From contig NZ_CP066126.1 in the NCBI RefSeq assembly GCF_020544465.1, forward strand, positions 4,960,001 to 5,024,000: 64,000 nucleotides of DNA. The letters run 5' to 3'. This stretch comes from Chromobacterium rhizoryzae. GTDB taxonomy: Bacteria; Pseudomonadota; Gammaproteobacteria; Burkholderiales; Chromobacteriaceae. A program made the position numbers and the translations under genes. Position 1 is the stretch's first letter; the number at the start of each line of letters is the position of its first letter. The notes beneath the pieces were generated by a model. It was given only the letters and a program-made list of their open reading frames with translations, was not told the origin of the DNA and made no database searches. Positions 58,218 through 64,000 of this stretch are shown here, in pieces.

Positions 58218-58472
58218 GCGTAGCCCGCTCGATGCGGCGCGCCAGCGCCCATTCGCCGCCATTGTCTGGAGTTCATCGAAATTCCCTGCTGTAGTCAGGG
58301 AAATCCCTGGTTTGCGAAAACACAAGACCGGCCGGAACAACAGTGGTAGGATGCGCCCGCAACCGAGTATTTTCTCTAAACGACCCAATGCAGCGTCAGA
58401 GCCTGTCCATGATCCTTTTGCGTCTCCGCGCCAGAACGCTCATGAACAGACTCTCAGTAGGAGATTGCCATC
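58218..58472. other. Structured leader region of the carbonic anhydrase gene
   Basis: No supported gene. A perfect inverted repeat, TTCCCTG (58282-58288) / CAGGGAA (58296-58302), lies mid-way. Nearer the gene, AGAGCCTGTCCATGA (58398-58412) pairs with TCATGAACAGACTCT (58440-58454), 13 of 15 positions, ending just before the AGGAG Shine-Dalgarno at 58459-58463. Confidence 0.6.
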
Positions 58473-59051
58473 ATGGATAGATTAAGCGCTCTGCTCGAAC
58501 ACAACCGCCACTTCGTGGAAAACCGCGAATACGAGCAGTTCAAGACCGACAAATTCCCCGGCAAAGGCCTGGCCGTCCTGGCCTGTATGGACGCCCGGCT
58601 GGTGGAACTGCTGCCCAAGGCCATGGGCCTGAAGAACGGCGACGCCAAGCTGATCAAGAACGCCGGCGCGCTGATCACCCACCCGTGGGGTTCGGTGATG
58701 CGCAGCCTGATCATGGCCGTGTACGAACTGCGCGCCGACGAGATCTGCGTGGTCGCTCACCGCGACTGCGGCATGCGCGCGGTCGATCCGCAGCGCGTGC
58801 TGGACCATGCGATGGAACGCGGCGTGTCGGAAGACACCATCGCCACGCTGCGCGCGGCCGGCATCGATCTGGACGGCTGGCTGAAGGGCTTCGACAACGT
58901 GTCCGACAGCGTGCGCCACACCGTGCACACCATCCGCAACCATCCGCTGATGCCCAAGGACGTTCCGGTGCACGGCATGGTGATCCATCCGTCCACCGGC
59001 CGGCTGGAAGTCATCGTCGACGGCTACCATAACGACGACGCTCCGGAGTAA
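58473..59051 (+). CDS. Beta-class carbonic anhydrase
   Basis: A 192-residue zinc enzyme that hydrates CO2. Zinc ligands and the catalytic Asp-Arg dyad are visible: Cys38-Asp40-Arg42 in LACMDARL, then His96 and Cys99 in VVAHRDCGM. KNAGALITHPWGSVMRSL is the usual substrate-pocket segment. The protein belongs to the compact prokaryotic subgroup (YtiB-like). AGGAG precedes the ATG by nine bases, downstream of a large inverted repeat. The following nadD gene starts 4 bp after its stop, so the two are probably co-transcribed. No targeting signal is present, so it is cytoplasmic. Confidence 0.92.
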   Translation: MDRLSALLEHNRHFVENREYEQFKTDKFPGKGLAVLACMDARLVELLPKAMGLKNGDAKLIKNAGALITHPWGSVMRSLIMAVYELRADEICVVAHRDCGMRAVDPQRVLDHAMERGVSEDTIATLRAAGIDLDGWLKGFDNVSDSVRHTVHTIRNHPLMPKDVPVHGMVIHPSTGRLEVIVDGYHNDDAPE

Positions 59052-59055
59052 GCCG

Positions 59056-59694
59056 GTGCGTCTGGGCCTGTTCGGCGGCACCTTCGACCCCATCCACAAC
59101 GCCCACCTGCGCATGGCCGACGCCTTCGCCGCGGAGCTGGCGCTGGACGAGGTCAGGCTGATTCCGGCCGGCCGGCCCTATCATCGCAGCCACGGCCCGT
59201 ACGCCGCGCCGGCCCAGCGCCTCGCCATGGCGGAGCTGGCGGCGGCGGATCATCCGCGGCTGACGGTGGACGAGCGCGAAGTGCGCCGCCCCGGCGCGGC
59301 CTACACCATAGACACCCTGGAAGAACTGCGCGCCGAGCTGGGCCCCGCCGCCGAATTGTGGTTTTTGATCGGCGGCGACTCGCTGGCCACGCTGCACACC
59401 TGGAAGCGCTGGGACGAACTGTTGCGTTTCGCCAACCTGGCCGTAGCCTTGCGCCCCGGCTTCGATCCCGCCTCGCTGCCCGCGCCGGTGCAGCCCTTGT
59501 GGCGCGCCCGGCAAGTCTCTGATTTTTCAAATCGAACCGCATCCGGTACAATCCGCCCCTTGGCCTTGCCGCCGGTGGACATCGCGGCCACCGACATCCG
59601 CCAGCGCCTGGCGCGCGGCGACGCGGTGGACGATGTGCTACCGCCCGCGGTGCTGGCCTATATCCGCCAACACCGGCTATACCAGACAGTGTAG
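59056..59694 (+). CDS. nadD: Nicotinate-nucleotide adenylyltransferase
   Basis: A 212-residue enzyme that converts nicotinate mononucleotide to deamido-NAD. The nucleotidyltransferase motif RLGLFGGTFDPIHNAHLRMA opens the protein. WFLIGGDSLATLHTWKRW follows in the middle, and DIAATDIRQRLARGD takes the place of the usual ISxTxIR motif. The start is GTG at 59056; no ATG lies before the conserved motif. It leads the nadD-rsfS-rlmH series common in many bacteria. Confidence 0.95.
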   Translation: MRLGLFGGTFDPIHNAHLRMADAFAAELALDEVRLIPAGRPYHRSHGPYAAPAQRLAMAELAAADHPRLTVDEREVRRPGAAYTIDTLEELRAELGPAAELWFLIGGDSLATLHTWKRWDELLRFANLAVALRPGFDPASLPAPVQPLWRARQVSDFSNRTASGTIRPLALPPVDIAATDIRQRLARGDAVDDVLPPAVLAYIRQHRLYQTV

Positions 59695-59867
59695 CCGCCG
59701 TGTCCGGCCACTTTCCGCCAGGCCGTCAGCAGACGGCCGGCAGCGATTCACTTTAAAAGCAATACGGCGGGTCTGCCGGCCGCTTGCGCGCGCCGGCCCG
59801 CCCGCCATTTTGCGGCCGCTTTGCGCCGGCTCTGGCCGACGCGGACCCCGCATAGGAAAAGGACATT

Positions 59868-60236
59868 ATGGAAGTGCAAGACATTGCCAAGCTGGCGATC
59901 GAAGCCCTGGAAGACGTCAAGGGCAAGGACATCATCGAACTGGACACCAGCAAGCTGACCTCGCTGTTCCAGTGCATGATCGTGGCCACCGGCGACTCCA
60001 ACCGCCAGGTCAAGGCGCTGGCCAACAGCGTGCACGTGAAGCTGAAGGAAGCCGGCGTGGACATCGTCGGCAGCGAAGGCCACGAAAGCGGAGAATGGGT
60101 GCTGGTGGACGCCGGCGACGTGGTGGTGCACGTGATGCTGCCCGCGGTGCGCGACTACTACGACATCGAAGCGCTGTGGGGCGGTCAGAAGCCCAGCTTC
60201 CTGCCGGCCGGCGGCCGTCCGTGGTCGGCGACCTGA
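59868..60236 (+). CDS. rsfS: Ribosomal silencing factor RsfS
   Basis: A 122-residue cytoplasmic protein that binds ribosomal protein L14 and blocks subunit joining in starvation. The conserved sequence includes IIELDTSKLTSLFQCMIVATGDS, NRQVKALANSV and EGHESGEWVLVDAGDVVVHVML, ending YYDIEALWG. It lies between nadD and rlmH, the usual context. GGAAAAGG precedes the ATG. Confidence 0.95.
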   Translation: MEVQDIAKLAIEALEDVKGKDIIELDTSKLTSLFQCMIVATGDSNRQVKALANSVHVKLKEAGVDIVGSEGHESGEWVLVDAGDVVVHVMLPAVRDYYDIEALWGGQKPSFLPAGGRPWSAT

Positions 60237-60262
60237 TCCGGCTGCGCTAAGCCGCCATCAAG

Positions 60263-60284
60263 AACGGGGACGCAAGTCCCCGTT
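60263..60284 (+). terminator. Hairpin between rsfS and rlmH
   Basis: AACGGGGAC / GTCCCCGTT is a perfect 9-bp stem with a GCAA tetraloop, followed by TGCGTTTTAC. It is a plausible partial terminator 28 bp upstream of rlmH; rlmH expression may need read-through. Confidence 0.65.
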
Positions 60285-60311
60285 TGCGTTTTACTCCCTG
60301 GCTCACACACG

Positions 60312-60782
60312 ATGAAAATCACTATTCTCGCCGTCGGCACCAAGATGCCGCGCTGGGTCGACGAAGCCTACGGCGATTACGCCAAGCGCTTTGGCCGCGA
60401 CATCACGCTGGAACTGAAGGAAATCAAGCCGGAGAAACGCGGCGGCGGCGTCACCGCCGAAAAAGGCATTGCCGCCGAACACGAGCGGCTGCTCGCCGCC
60501 CTTCCGCCGCGCGCACGGCTGGTGGTGATGGACGAGCGCGGCAAGAACTGGACCTCGGTGCGGCTGGCCGAAGGCCTGAAGGAATGGATGGCCGGCGGCG
60601 ACGATGTGGCCTTCATCATCGGCGGCGCCGACGGCTTGGCCGCGGAATTGAAACAACGCGCCGACGTGCTGCTGCAACTGTCCGCGATGACGCTGCCGCA
60701 CGGCATGGTCCGGGTGATGCTGGCCGAGCAGATCTACCGCGCCTATTCCATTCTCAACAACCACCCCTACCATCGCGAATAG
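60312..60782 (+). CDS. rlmH: 23S rRNA pseudouridine-1915 N3-methyltransferase RlmH
   Basis: A 156-residue SPOUT methyltransferase acting on assembled ribosomes. It starts MKITILAVGTKMPRWVDEAY, contains LVVMDERGKNWTSVRLAE and the knot motif VAFIIGGADGLA, and ends SAMTLPHGMVRVMLAEQIYR followed by NNHPYHRE, the usual C-terminus. It ends 15 bp before a convergent small gene. Confidence 0.96.
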   Translation: MKITILAVGTKMPRWVDEAYGDYAKRFGRDITLELKEIKPEKRGGGVTAEKGIAAEHERLLAALPPRARLVVMDERGKNWTSVRLAEGLKEWMAGGDDVAFIIGGADGLAAELKQRADVLLQLSAMTLPHGMVRVMLAEQIYRAYSILNNHPYHRE

Positions 60783-60797
60783 ACGGACGCTGGCGGA

Positions 60798-60956
60798 TCA
60801 AGCCGGCGGCGAGGCCTGGGCCGCCAAGGGCGGCGGCAAGGGCGGCGGCGCCAATCCGGCCCATTCCACCGTGACGGAATCCTCGCGCAGCGGCAGCGCC
60901 GAGCCCTCGGCGCGCGCCAGGCTGTCCAACCAATTTTCATTGCCTGAAAAAATCAT
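60798..60956 (-). CDS. Small 52-aa ORF coupled to the DUF2325 gene
   Basis: A short open frame beginning MIFSGNENWLDSLARAEG. Its middle part reads LREDSVTVEWAGLAPPP, and it ends in a Pro/Ala-rich tail. I recognise no family. It is supported by its position: the ATG overlaps the stop of the upstream DUF2325 gene as ATGA, the standard sign of translational coupling, and the frame ends just before the convergent rlmH. It has no signal peptide or membrane helix. Confidence 0.5.
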   Translation of the reverse strand: MIFSGNENWLDSLARAEGSALPLREDSVTVEWAGLAPPPLPPPLAAQASPPA

Positions 60957-61249
60957 GGCAGCTTCCTCCAGCCCTCATATTGCAAACGCCGCTCCACCGC
61001 GGTGGCGGATCGGCGGCAGGCCACCACCGGAATGCCCAGCGCGTGGGCGCTGTCCCGGTAATTGCGCATCACATTGTGTCCCAGGAAATCGGTGAGCAGG
61101 ATCAACAGATCCGGCTTGCCCGGCAGCGGCGCCTTGCGCTGATGCGCGACGTTGCGCCCGCAGATGTGGCGGGAAATCCGGATATCGTAGCTTTGCAGAA
61201 CCGCCGGAATATTCCCCAAGCTGTCCGCGCCTATCAGCAGAGCGTTCAT
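60953..61249 (-). CDS. DUF2325-family protein
   Basis: A 98-residue protein beginning MNALLIGADSLGNIPAVLQ and containing ISRHICGRNVAHQRKAPLPG, LLILLTDFLGHNVMRNYRDS and ALGIPVVACRRSATAVERRL. This is the compact Rossmann-like DUF2325 pattern. Function is unknown. A strong AAGGAGG Shine-Dalgarno precedes the ATG at 61249, so the longer frame to 61393 is not used. The upstream DNA at 61320-61375 is markedly A/T-rich. It is coupled to the 52-residue ORF downstream. Confidence 0.8.
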   Translation of the reverse strand: MNALLIGADSLGNIPAVLQSYDIRISRHICGRNVAHQRKAPLPGKPDLLILLTDFLGHNVMRNYRDSAHALGIPVVACRRSATAVERRLQYEGWRKLP

Positions 61250-61585
61250 CAGCCACCTCCTTCTCGCGCGGCGCGGCACGCCGCCTTGACATGTCCTCAC
61301 TCTAAGCCGATGTAATGGCGCAGTAAAGATATATAAAATTAGTTTTTTATTTCCAATAAATATATGAATGCCGCAGCGGTCCCATCGCGTCATCCTCCGC
61401 GACGATGAATCGGCAAACCTTTGAAATCCCTAGGTAAAACAAGACGCCGCCTCCGCCGCCGCGGCTGGCCTCATCTCGCGCCCCTCCCCCCGTCCTTGCC
61501 AGCAAAACTATCGACAGAAAAACCGAAACCCGCTACGCTGCGCGCCCTCGGCCTATCCGCCCAACCTATTGATCTGTATATACAA
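61250..61585. other. Divergent promoter region of DUF2325 and antiporter genes
   Basis: No gene supported in these 336 bp. An A/T-rich block at about 61325-61375 is the probable promoter area for the DUF2325 gene; a second, short A/T-rich stretch just before 61586 precedes the antiporter. The rest is GC-rich without visible repeats. Confidence 0.45.
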
Positions 61586-62899
61586 ATGAACGCAGTTCTT
61601 CTGGCCGTCATCGTCATGCTCGGGCTGGCGCTCTTGCGCACCCATGTCGTCATCAGCCTGCTGCTCGGCGCCTTGATCGGCGGTCTTAGCGGCGGCCTGT
61701 CTCTGTCCCGCACGCTGGAAGCCTTCAACAACGGCATCACCGGCGGCGCCGCGGTGGCCTTGTCCTACGCCCTGCTGGGCGCCTTCGCTCTTGCCATCGC
61801 CAAATCCGGCCTGCCCCACGCGATGGCGGATCTGGCGATCAAGCGGCTGGAACGAGGCGGCGCGCAAGGCAAACTGAAATGGGCCTTGATCCTGTTGCTG
61901 GCCCTGGTCAGCGTCGCCAGTCAGAACCTGGTTCCCATCCACATCGCCTTCATCCCGCTGCTGGTGCCGCCGCTGCTCTATGTGATGGCGCGGCTGCACC
62001 TGGACCGCCGCCTGGTCGCCTGCGTGATCACCTTCGGCCTGGTCACGCCCTATATGGTGTTCCCGGTGGGCTTCGGCGATATCTTTCTGAAGCAGATCCT
62101 GCTCGGCAACATCGCCAAATCCGGCATGGACGTGCGCGGCGTCAATGTGATGCACGCGATGGCGATACCGGCGCTGGGCATGCTGGCCGGCCTGCTGTGG
62201 GCGGTGCTGGTCAGCTACCGCAAACCGCGCCAGTACGCGCTGGGCAAGATAGAAAACGCCGAACGCACCCGCGCCAAGGTCAGCCGCAAATCGCTGGCCA
62301 CCGCGCTGCTGGCGATCACGCTGGCCTTCGCGGTGCAGCTGTATACCGATTCGATGATCATGGGCGCGCTGGCGGGCTTTCTGCTCTTCCTCGCCACCGG
62401 CGTGGTGAAATGGAAGGACGCGGACGGTCTGTTCAACGAAGGCATGAAGATGATGGCGATGATAGGCTTCACCATGATCACCGCCCAGGGCTTCGCGGAA
62501 GTGCTGAAGGCCACCGGCCAGGTGGGCGCGCTGGTGACCGCCAGCGCCGGCCTGTTCGCCGGCAATCAGGGCGTGGCCGCCTTCGCCATGCTGCTGGTGG
62601 GCCTGGTGGTGACTCTGGGCATAGGCTCGTCCTTCTCCACCGTGCCCATTCTCACCGCCATCTACGTGCCCCTGTGCATGCACCTCGGCTTCTCGCCGCT
62701 GGCCACCGTGGCCATCATCGGCACCGCCGGCGCGCTGGGCGACGCCGGCTCGCCGGCTTCTGACTCCACGCTGGGCCCGACTTCGGGCCTGAACGTGGAC
62801 GGCCAGCACGACCATATCCGCGACACCGTGCTGCCCACCTTCCTGCACTACAACCTGCCTGTGCTGGCGGCCGGCTGGATCGCGGCCATGGTGTTGTAG
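61586..62899 (+). CDS. Na+/H+ antiporter family protein (YuiF-like)
   Basis: A 437-residue inner-membrane protein with about eleven to twelve helices. It has LLLGALIGGLSGGLSLSRTL near the N-terminus, GGAAVALSYALLGAFALAIA, ASQNLVPIHIAFIPLLVPPL, TFGLVTPYMVFPVGFGDIFL, and the C-terminal IIGTAGALGDAGSPASDSTL signature of the NhaC-like/YuiF antiporters. Some relatives carry amino acids, so ion specificity is tentative. The frame is open to 61421, but that part is basic and not membrane-like; the ATG at 61586 starts the first helix. Confidence 0.87.
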   Translation: MNAVLLAVIVMLGLALLRTHVVISLLLGALIGGLSGGLSLSRTLEAFNNGITGGAAVALSYALLGAFALAIAKSGLPHAMADLAIKRLERGGAQGKLKWALILLLALVSVASQNLVPIHIAFIPLLVPPLLYVMARLHLDRRLVACVITFGLVTPYMVFPVGFGDIFLKQILLGNIAKSGMDVRGVNVMHAMAIPALGMLAGLLWAVLVSYRKPRQYALGKIENAERTRAKVSRKSLATALLAITLAFAVQLYTDSMIMGALAGFLLFLATGVVKWKDADGLFNEGMKMMAMIGFTMITAQGFAEVLKATGQVGALVTASAGLFAGNQGVAAFAMLLVGLVVTLGIGSSFSTVPILTAIYVPLCMHLGFSPLATVAIIGTAGALGDAGSPASDSTLGPTSGLNVDGQHDHIRDTVLPTFLHYNLPVLAAGWIAAMVL

Positions 62900-62900
62900 A

Positions 62901-63131
62901 ATGGCCGGCATGGATGATCAAATCGATGCCCGCCTGGCCGAAATGGAAGTGAAGCTCGCCTTCCAGGACGAACTATTGGACGCGCTGAACGCCACCGTGG
63001 CGCGCCAGCAAAAAGACATGGAGTTGCTGCAACAGCAGATGCGTCTGCTCTACCAGCAATTCCGTCAGGCCCAGCCGGACGACGCCGCGTCCGGCCTCAG
63101 CCTGCGCGACGAGGTTCCGCCGCATTATTGA
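62901..63131 (+). CDS. slyX: SlyX family protein
   Basis: A 76-residue coiled-coil protein, with DARLAEMEVKLAFQDELLDA, LNATVARQQKDMELLQQQM and LRLLYQQF heptads and a C-terminal PPHY, which is the conserved SlyX ending. The molecular role is unknown. It begins two bases after the antiporter stop, so it is translated from the same message; a second ATG three codons downstream is also possible. Confidence 0.9.
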   Translation: MAGMDDQIDARLAEMEVKLAFQDELLDALNATVARQQKDMELLQQQMRLLYQQFRQAQPDDAASGLSLRDEVPPHY

Positions 63132-63148
63132 GCTGGCGGCGGCTTAGA

Positions 63149-63242
63149 AGCGGTTCAACGTCTCGCGAGCTAAGGCGAGACCAGGCGAAAACCGCTGAGA
63201 AAGCGGAATGCGCACGTGGCGCATAAGTATTTCGAAGCGGTT
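63149..63242. repeat. Palindrome-rich (REP-like) element between slyX and the GNAT gene
   Basis: Nested inverted repeats: outer AGCGGTT (63149-63155) / AACCGCT (63190-63196), inner GTCTCGC (63160-63166) / GCGAGAC (63175-63181), then ATGCGC / GCGCAT (63208-63224) and another AGCGGTT (63236-63242). This third copy could pair with the same AACCGCT, allowing an alternative fold. It lies in the gap between convergent genes and resembles repetitive extragenic palindromes, but repetition in the genome cannot be tested here. Confidence 0.6.
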
Positions 63243-63296
63243 TCAACACCCTGTATCTCATTATCCCGCCGATGCGCAGCAGGCTTGGAACAGGCG

Positions 63297-63872
63297 CTAG
63301 CGGTGGCCCTTGCGACGCGACACCGTCGCCTCGATATTCTTGCGGCCGATCAGCGGCGCCGGTTCCGGCATGTCCGGCGCGGTGTCGCCCAGCCATTTGT
63401 ACATCACCAGACAGTCCACCAGACCCAGCCCCGCGTGACGATAGGCGCGCGGCAAACGCCCCACCTGCTCGTAGCCCAGCTTGCGCCACAAGGCCACCGC
63501 CACCTCGTTGCTGGCCACCACGGAATTGAACTGCATCGCCAGGAAACCGCTGTCGCGCGCCAATTGCTGCGAATGCTCGCACATCAGCCGCGCCACGCCC
63601 TTGCCGCGCGCCGCCTCGGCCACCATATAGCCGCAGTTGCAGACATGGCCGCCCGGGCCGGCGGCGTTGGGCTTGAGAAAATACGAGCCCAGCAGCGCGC
63701 CATCCTCCTCCGCCACCAGCGTGTGCAAAGGCAGCCGCAACCACAGCTCGCGCGCCTGCTCCCGCGTCATCTCCGGATCGAAGGCGTAGGTTTCCCTGGC
63801 CGCCACCACCGCGTGGAACACCGGCCAGAAACGCTCGAAATCGTCGTCGTTCATCGGTCTGATCGTAATCAT
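63297..63872 (-). CDS. GNAT-family N-acetyltransferase
   Basis: A 191-residue cytoplasmic acetyltransferase. It opens MITIRPMNDDDFERFWPVF, has the core VCNCGYMVAEAARGKGVARL containing the acetyl-CoA motif R-G-K-G-V-A, and QFNSVVASNEVAVALWRKLGYE at the C-terminal part of the fold. The substrate is unknown; the pattern is that of phosphinothricin/small-molecule acetyltransferase-like proteins. AGGAGG precedes the ATG at 63872. It overlaps the stop of the upstream EamA gene (ATGA). Confidence 0.88.
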   Translation of the reverse strand: MITIRPMNDDDFERFWPVFHAVVAARETYAFDPEMTREQARELWLRLPLHTLVAEEDGALLGSYFLKPNAAGPGGHVCNCGYMVAEAARGKGVARLMCEHSQQLARDSGFLAMQFNSVVASNEVAVALWRKLGYEQVGRLPRAYRHAGLGLVDCLVMYKWLGDTAPDMPEPAPLIGRKNIEATVSRRKGHR

Positions 63873-64000
63873 GCTGCCTCCTGTTTCAATTGCGCCGTCC
63901 CCGGCTTTCTGGTCATGCGTCCGGACAACAGGCTGGCGCTGGCGATCAAGGCGCCGCCCGCCCATTCGCGCGGCGTCATCGCCTCGCCGGCCAGCAAATA
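63869..64000 (-). CDS. EamA/DMT transporter, C-terminal end (cut by window edge)
   Basis: Only the last 43 codons are inside the window: YLLAGEAMTPREWAGGALIA, then SASLLSGRMTRKPG to the stop at 63869. The GE-x4-REW-x-GGALI pattern is the usual final helix of EamA-type exporters. Its stop overlaps the start of the GNAT gene, so export and acetylation may act on the same compound. Confidence 0.7.
   Translation of the reverse strand, partial: YLLAGEAMTPREWAGGALIASASLLSGRMTRKPGTAQLKQEAA

Noticed and set aside
1..64000. CRISPR arrays, tRNA genes, prophage or insertion sequences
   Set aside because: I looked for regularly spaced repeats, tRNA-like cloverleaf ends and transposase or integrase motifs and saw none; short tRNA-like features could still be missed by eye.

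Overview
The window looks like a chromosomal segment of a Chromobacterium-like betaproteobacterium (Neisseriales). This is inferred from the high-GC coding style, a pyruvate dehydrogenase operon whose E3 carries its own lipoyl domain, dusB-fis linkage, tamA-tamB, and a chitin/GlcNAc module. The species cannot be proven from the sequence alone. I see no tRNA, rRNA operon, CRISPR array, phage or insertion sequence.

Layout. 1-3337: GlcNAc/chitin module, with nagA (cut by the left edge) and a GntR regulator on the minus strand, divergent from a secreted AA10 chitin monooxygenase. Three TGGTATT boxes at 11-bp pitch cover the regulator promoter. 3533-6547: cytochrome b561, EamA exporter, a tolQ-like gene without tolR/tolA, tsaC and a small ORF. 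6921-23874: a complete ABC-transporter-dependent, Kdo-linked capsule locus. It runs kpsF-M-T-E-D (export), then wecB-wecC and three glycosyltransferases in strikingly AT-rich DNA (polymer-specific part), then galU and the Kdo-linker transferases kpsC-kpsS. 24129-27555: rfbBDAC for dTDP-L-rhamnose. 27625-33135 (minus): purD, pagP, purH, fis, dusB and the RNase P RNA gene. 33242-36421: a Cache-PAS-PAS-GGDEF-EAL protein. 36452-40038: M20 hydrolase and MHS transporter with a divergent LysR regulator. 40082-45650: tamB-tamA. 45969-52316: lpdA-aceF-aceE. 52629-57020: a BepA-like protease, then a BigR-type ArsR / YeeE / YeeE / SulP sulfur operon. 57180-64000: DUF2804, carbonic anhydrase, nadD-rsfS-rlmH, a DUF2325 gene coupled to a 52-codon ORF, a Na+/H+ antiporter, slyX, a GNAT acetyltransferase and the end of an EamA transporter.

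How the genes work together. The wecB/wecC pair makes UDP-ManNAc and UDP-ManNAcA, so the capsule probably contains N-acetylmannosaminuronic acid. KpsC/KpsS build the lipid-linked Kdo primer, the locus glycosyltransferases extend it, and KpsMT-E-D export it. The least familiar protein is an 899-residue transferase that joins a GT-B module to a GT-A module, a candidate two-site capsule polymerase. Other points worth attention are the inverted TCGCAAA/TTTGCGA sites at the aceE promoter, a hairpin-rich pyruvate dehydrogenase leader set, a terminator placed immediately before purH, an enlarged RNase P RNA, and the persulfide-sensor-type operon that lacks a persulfide dioxygenase.
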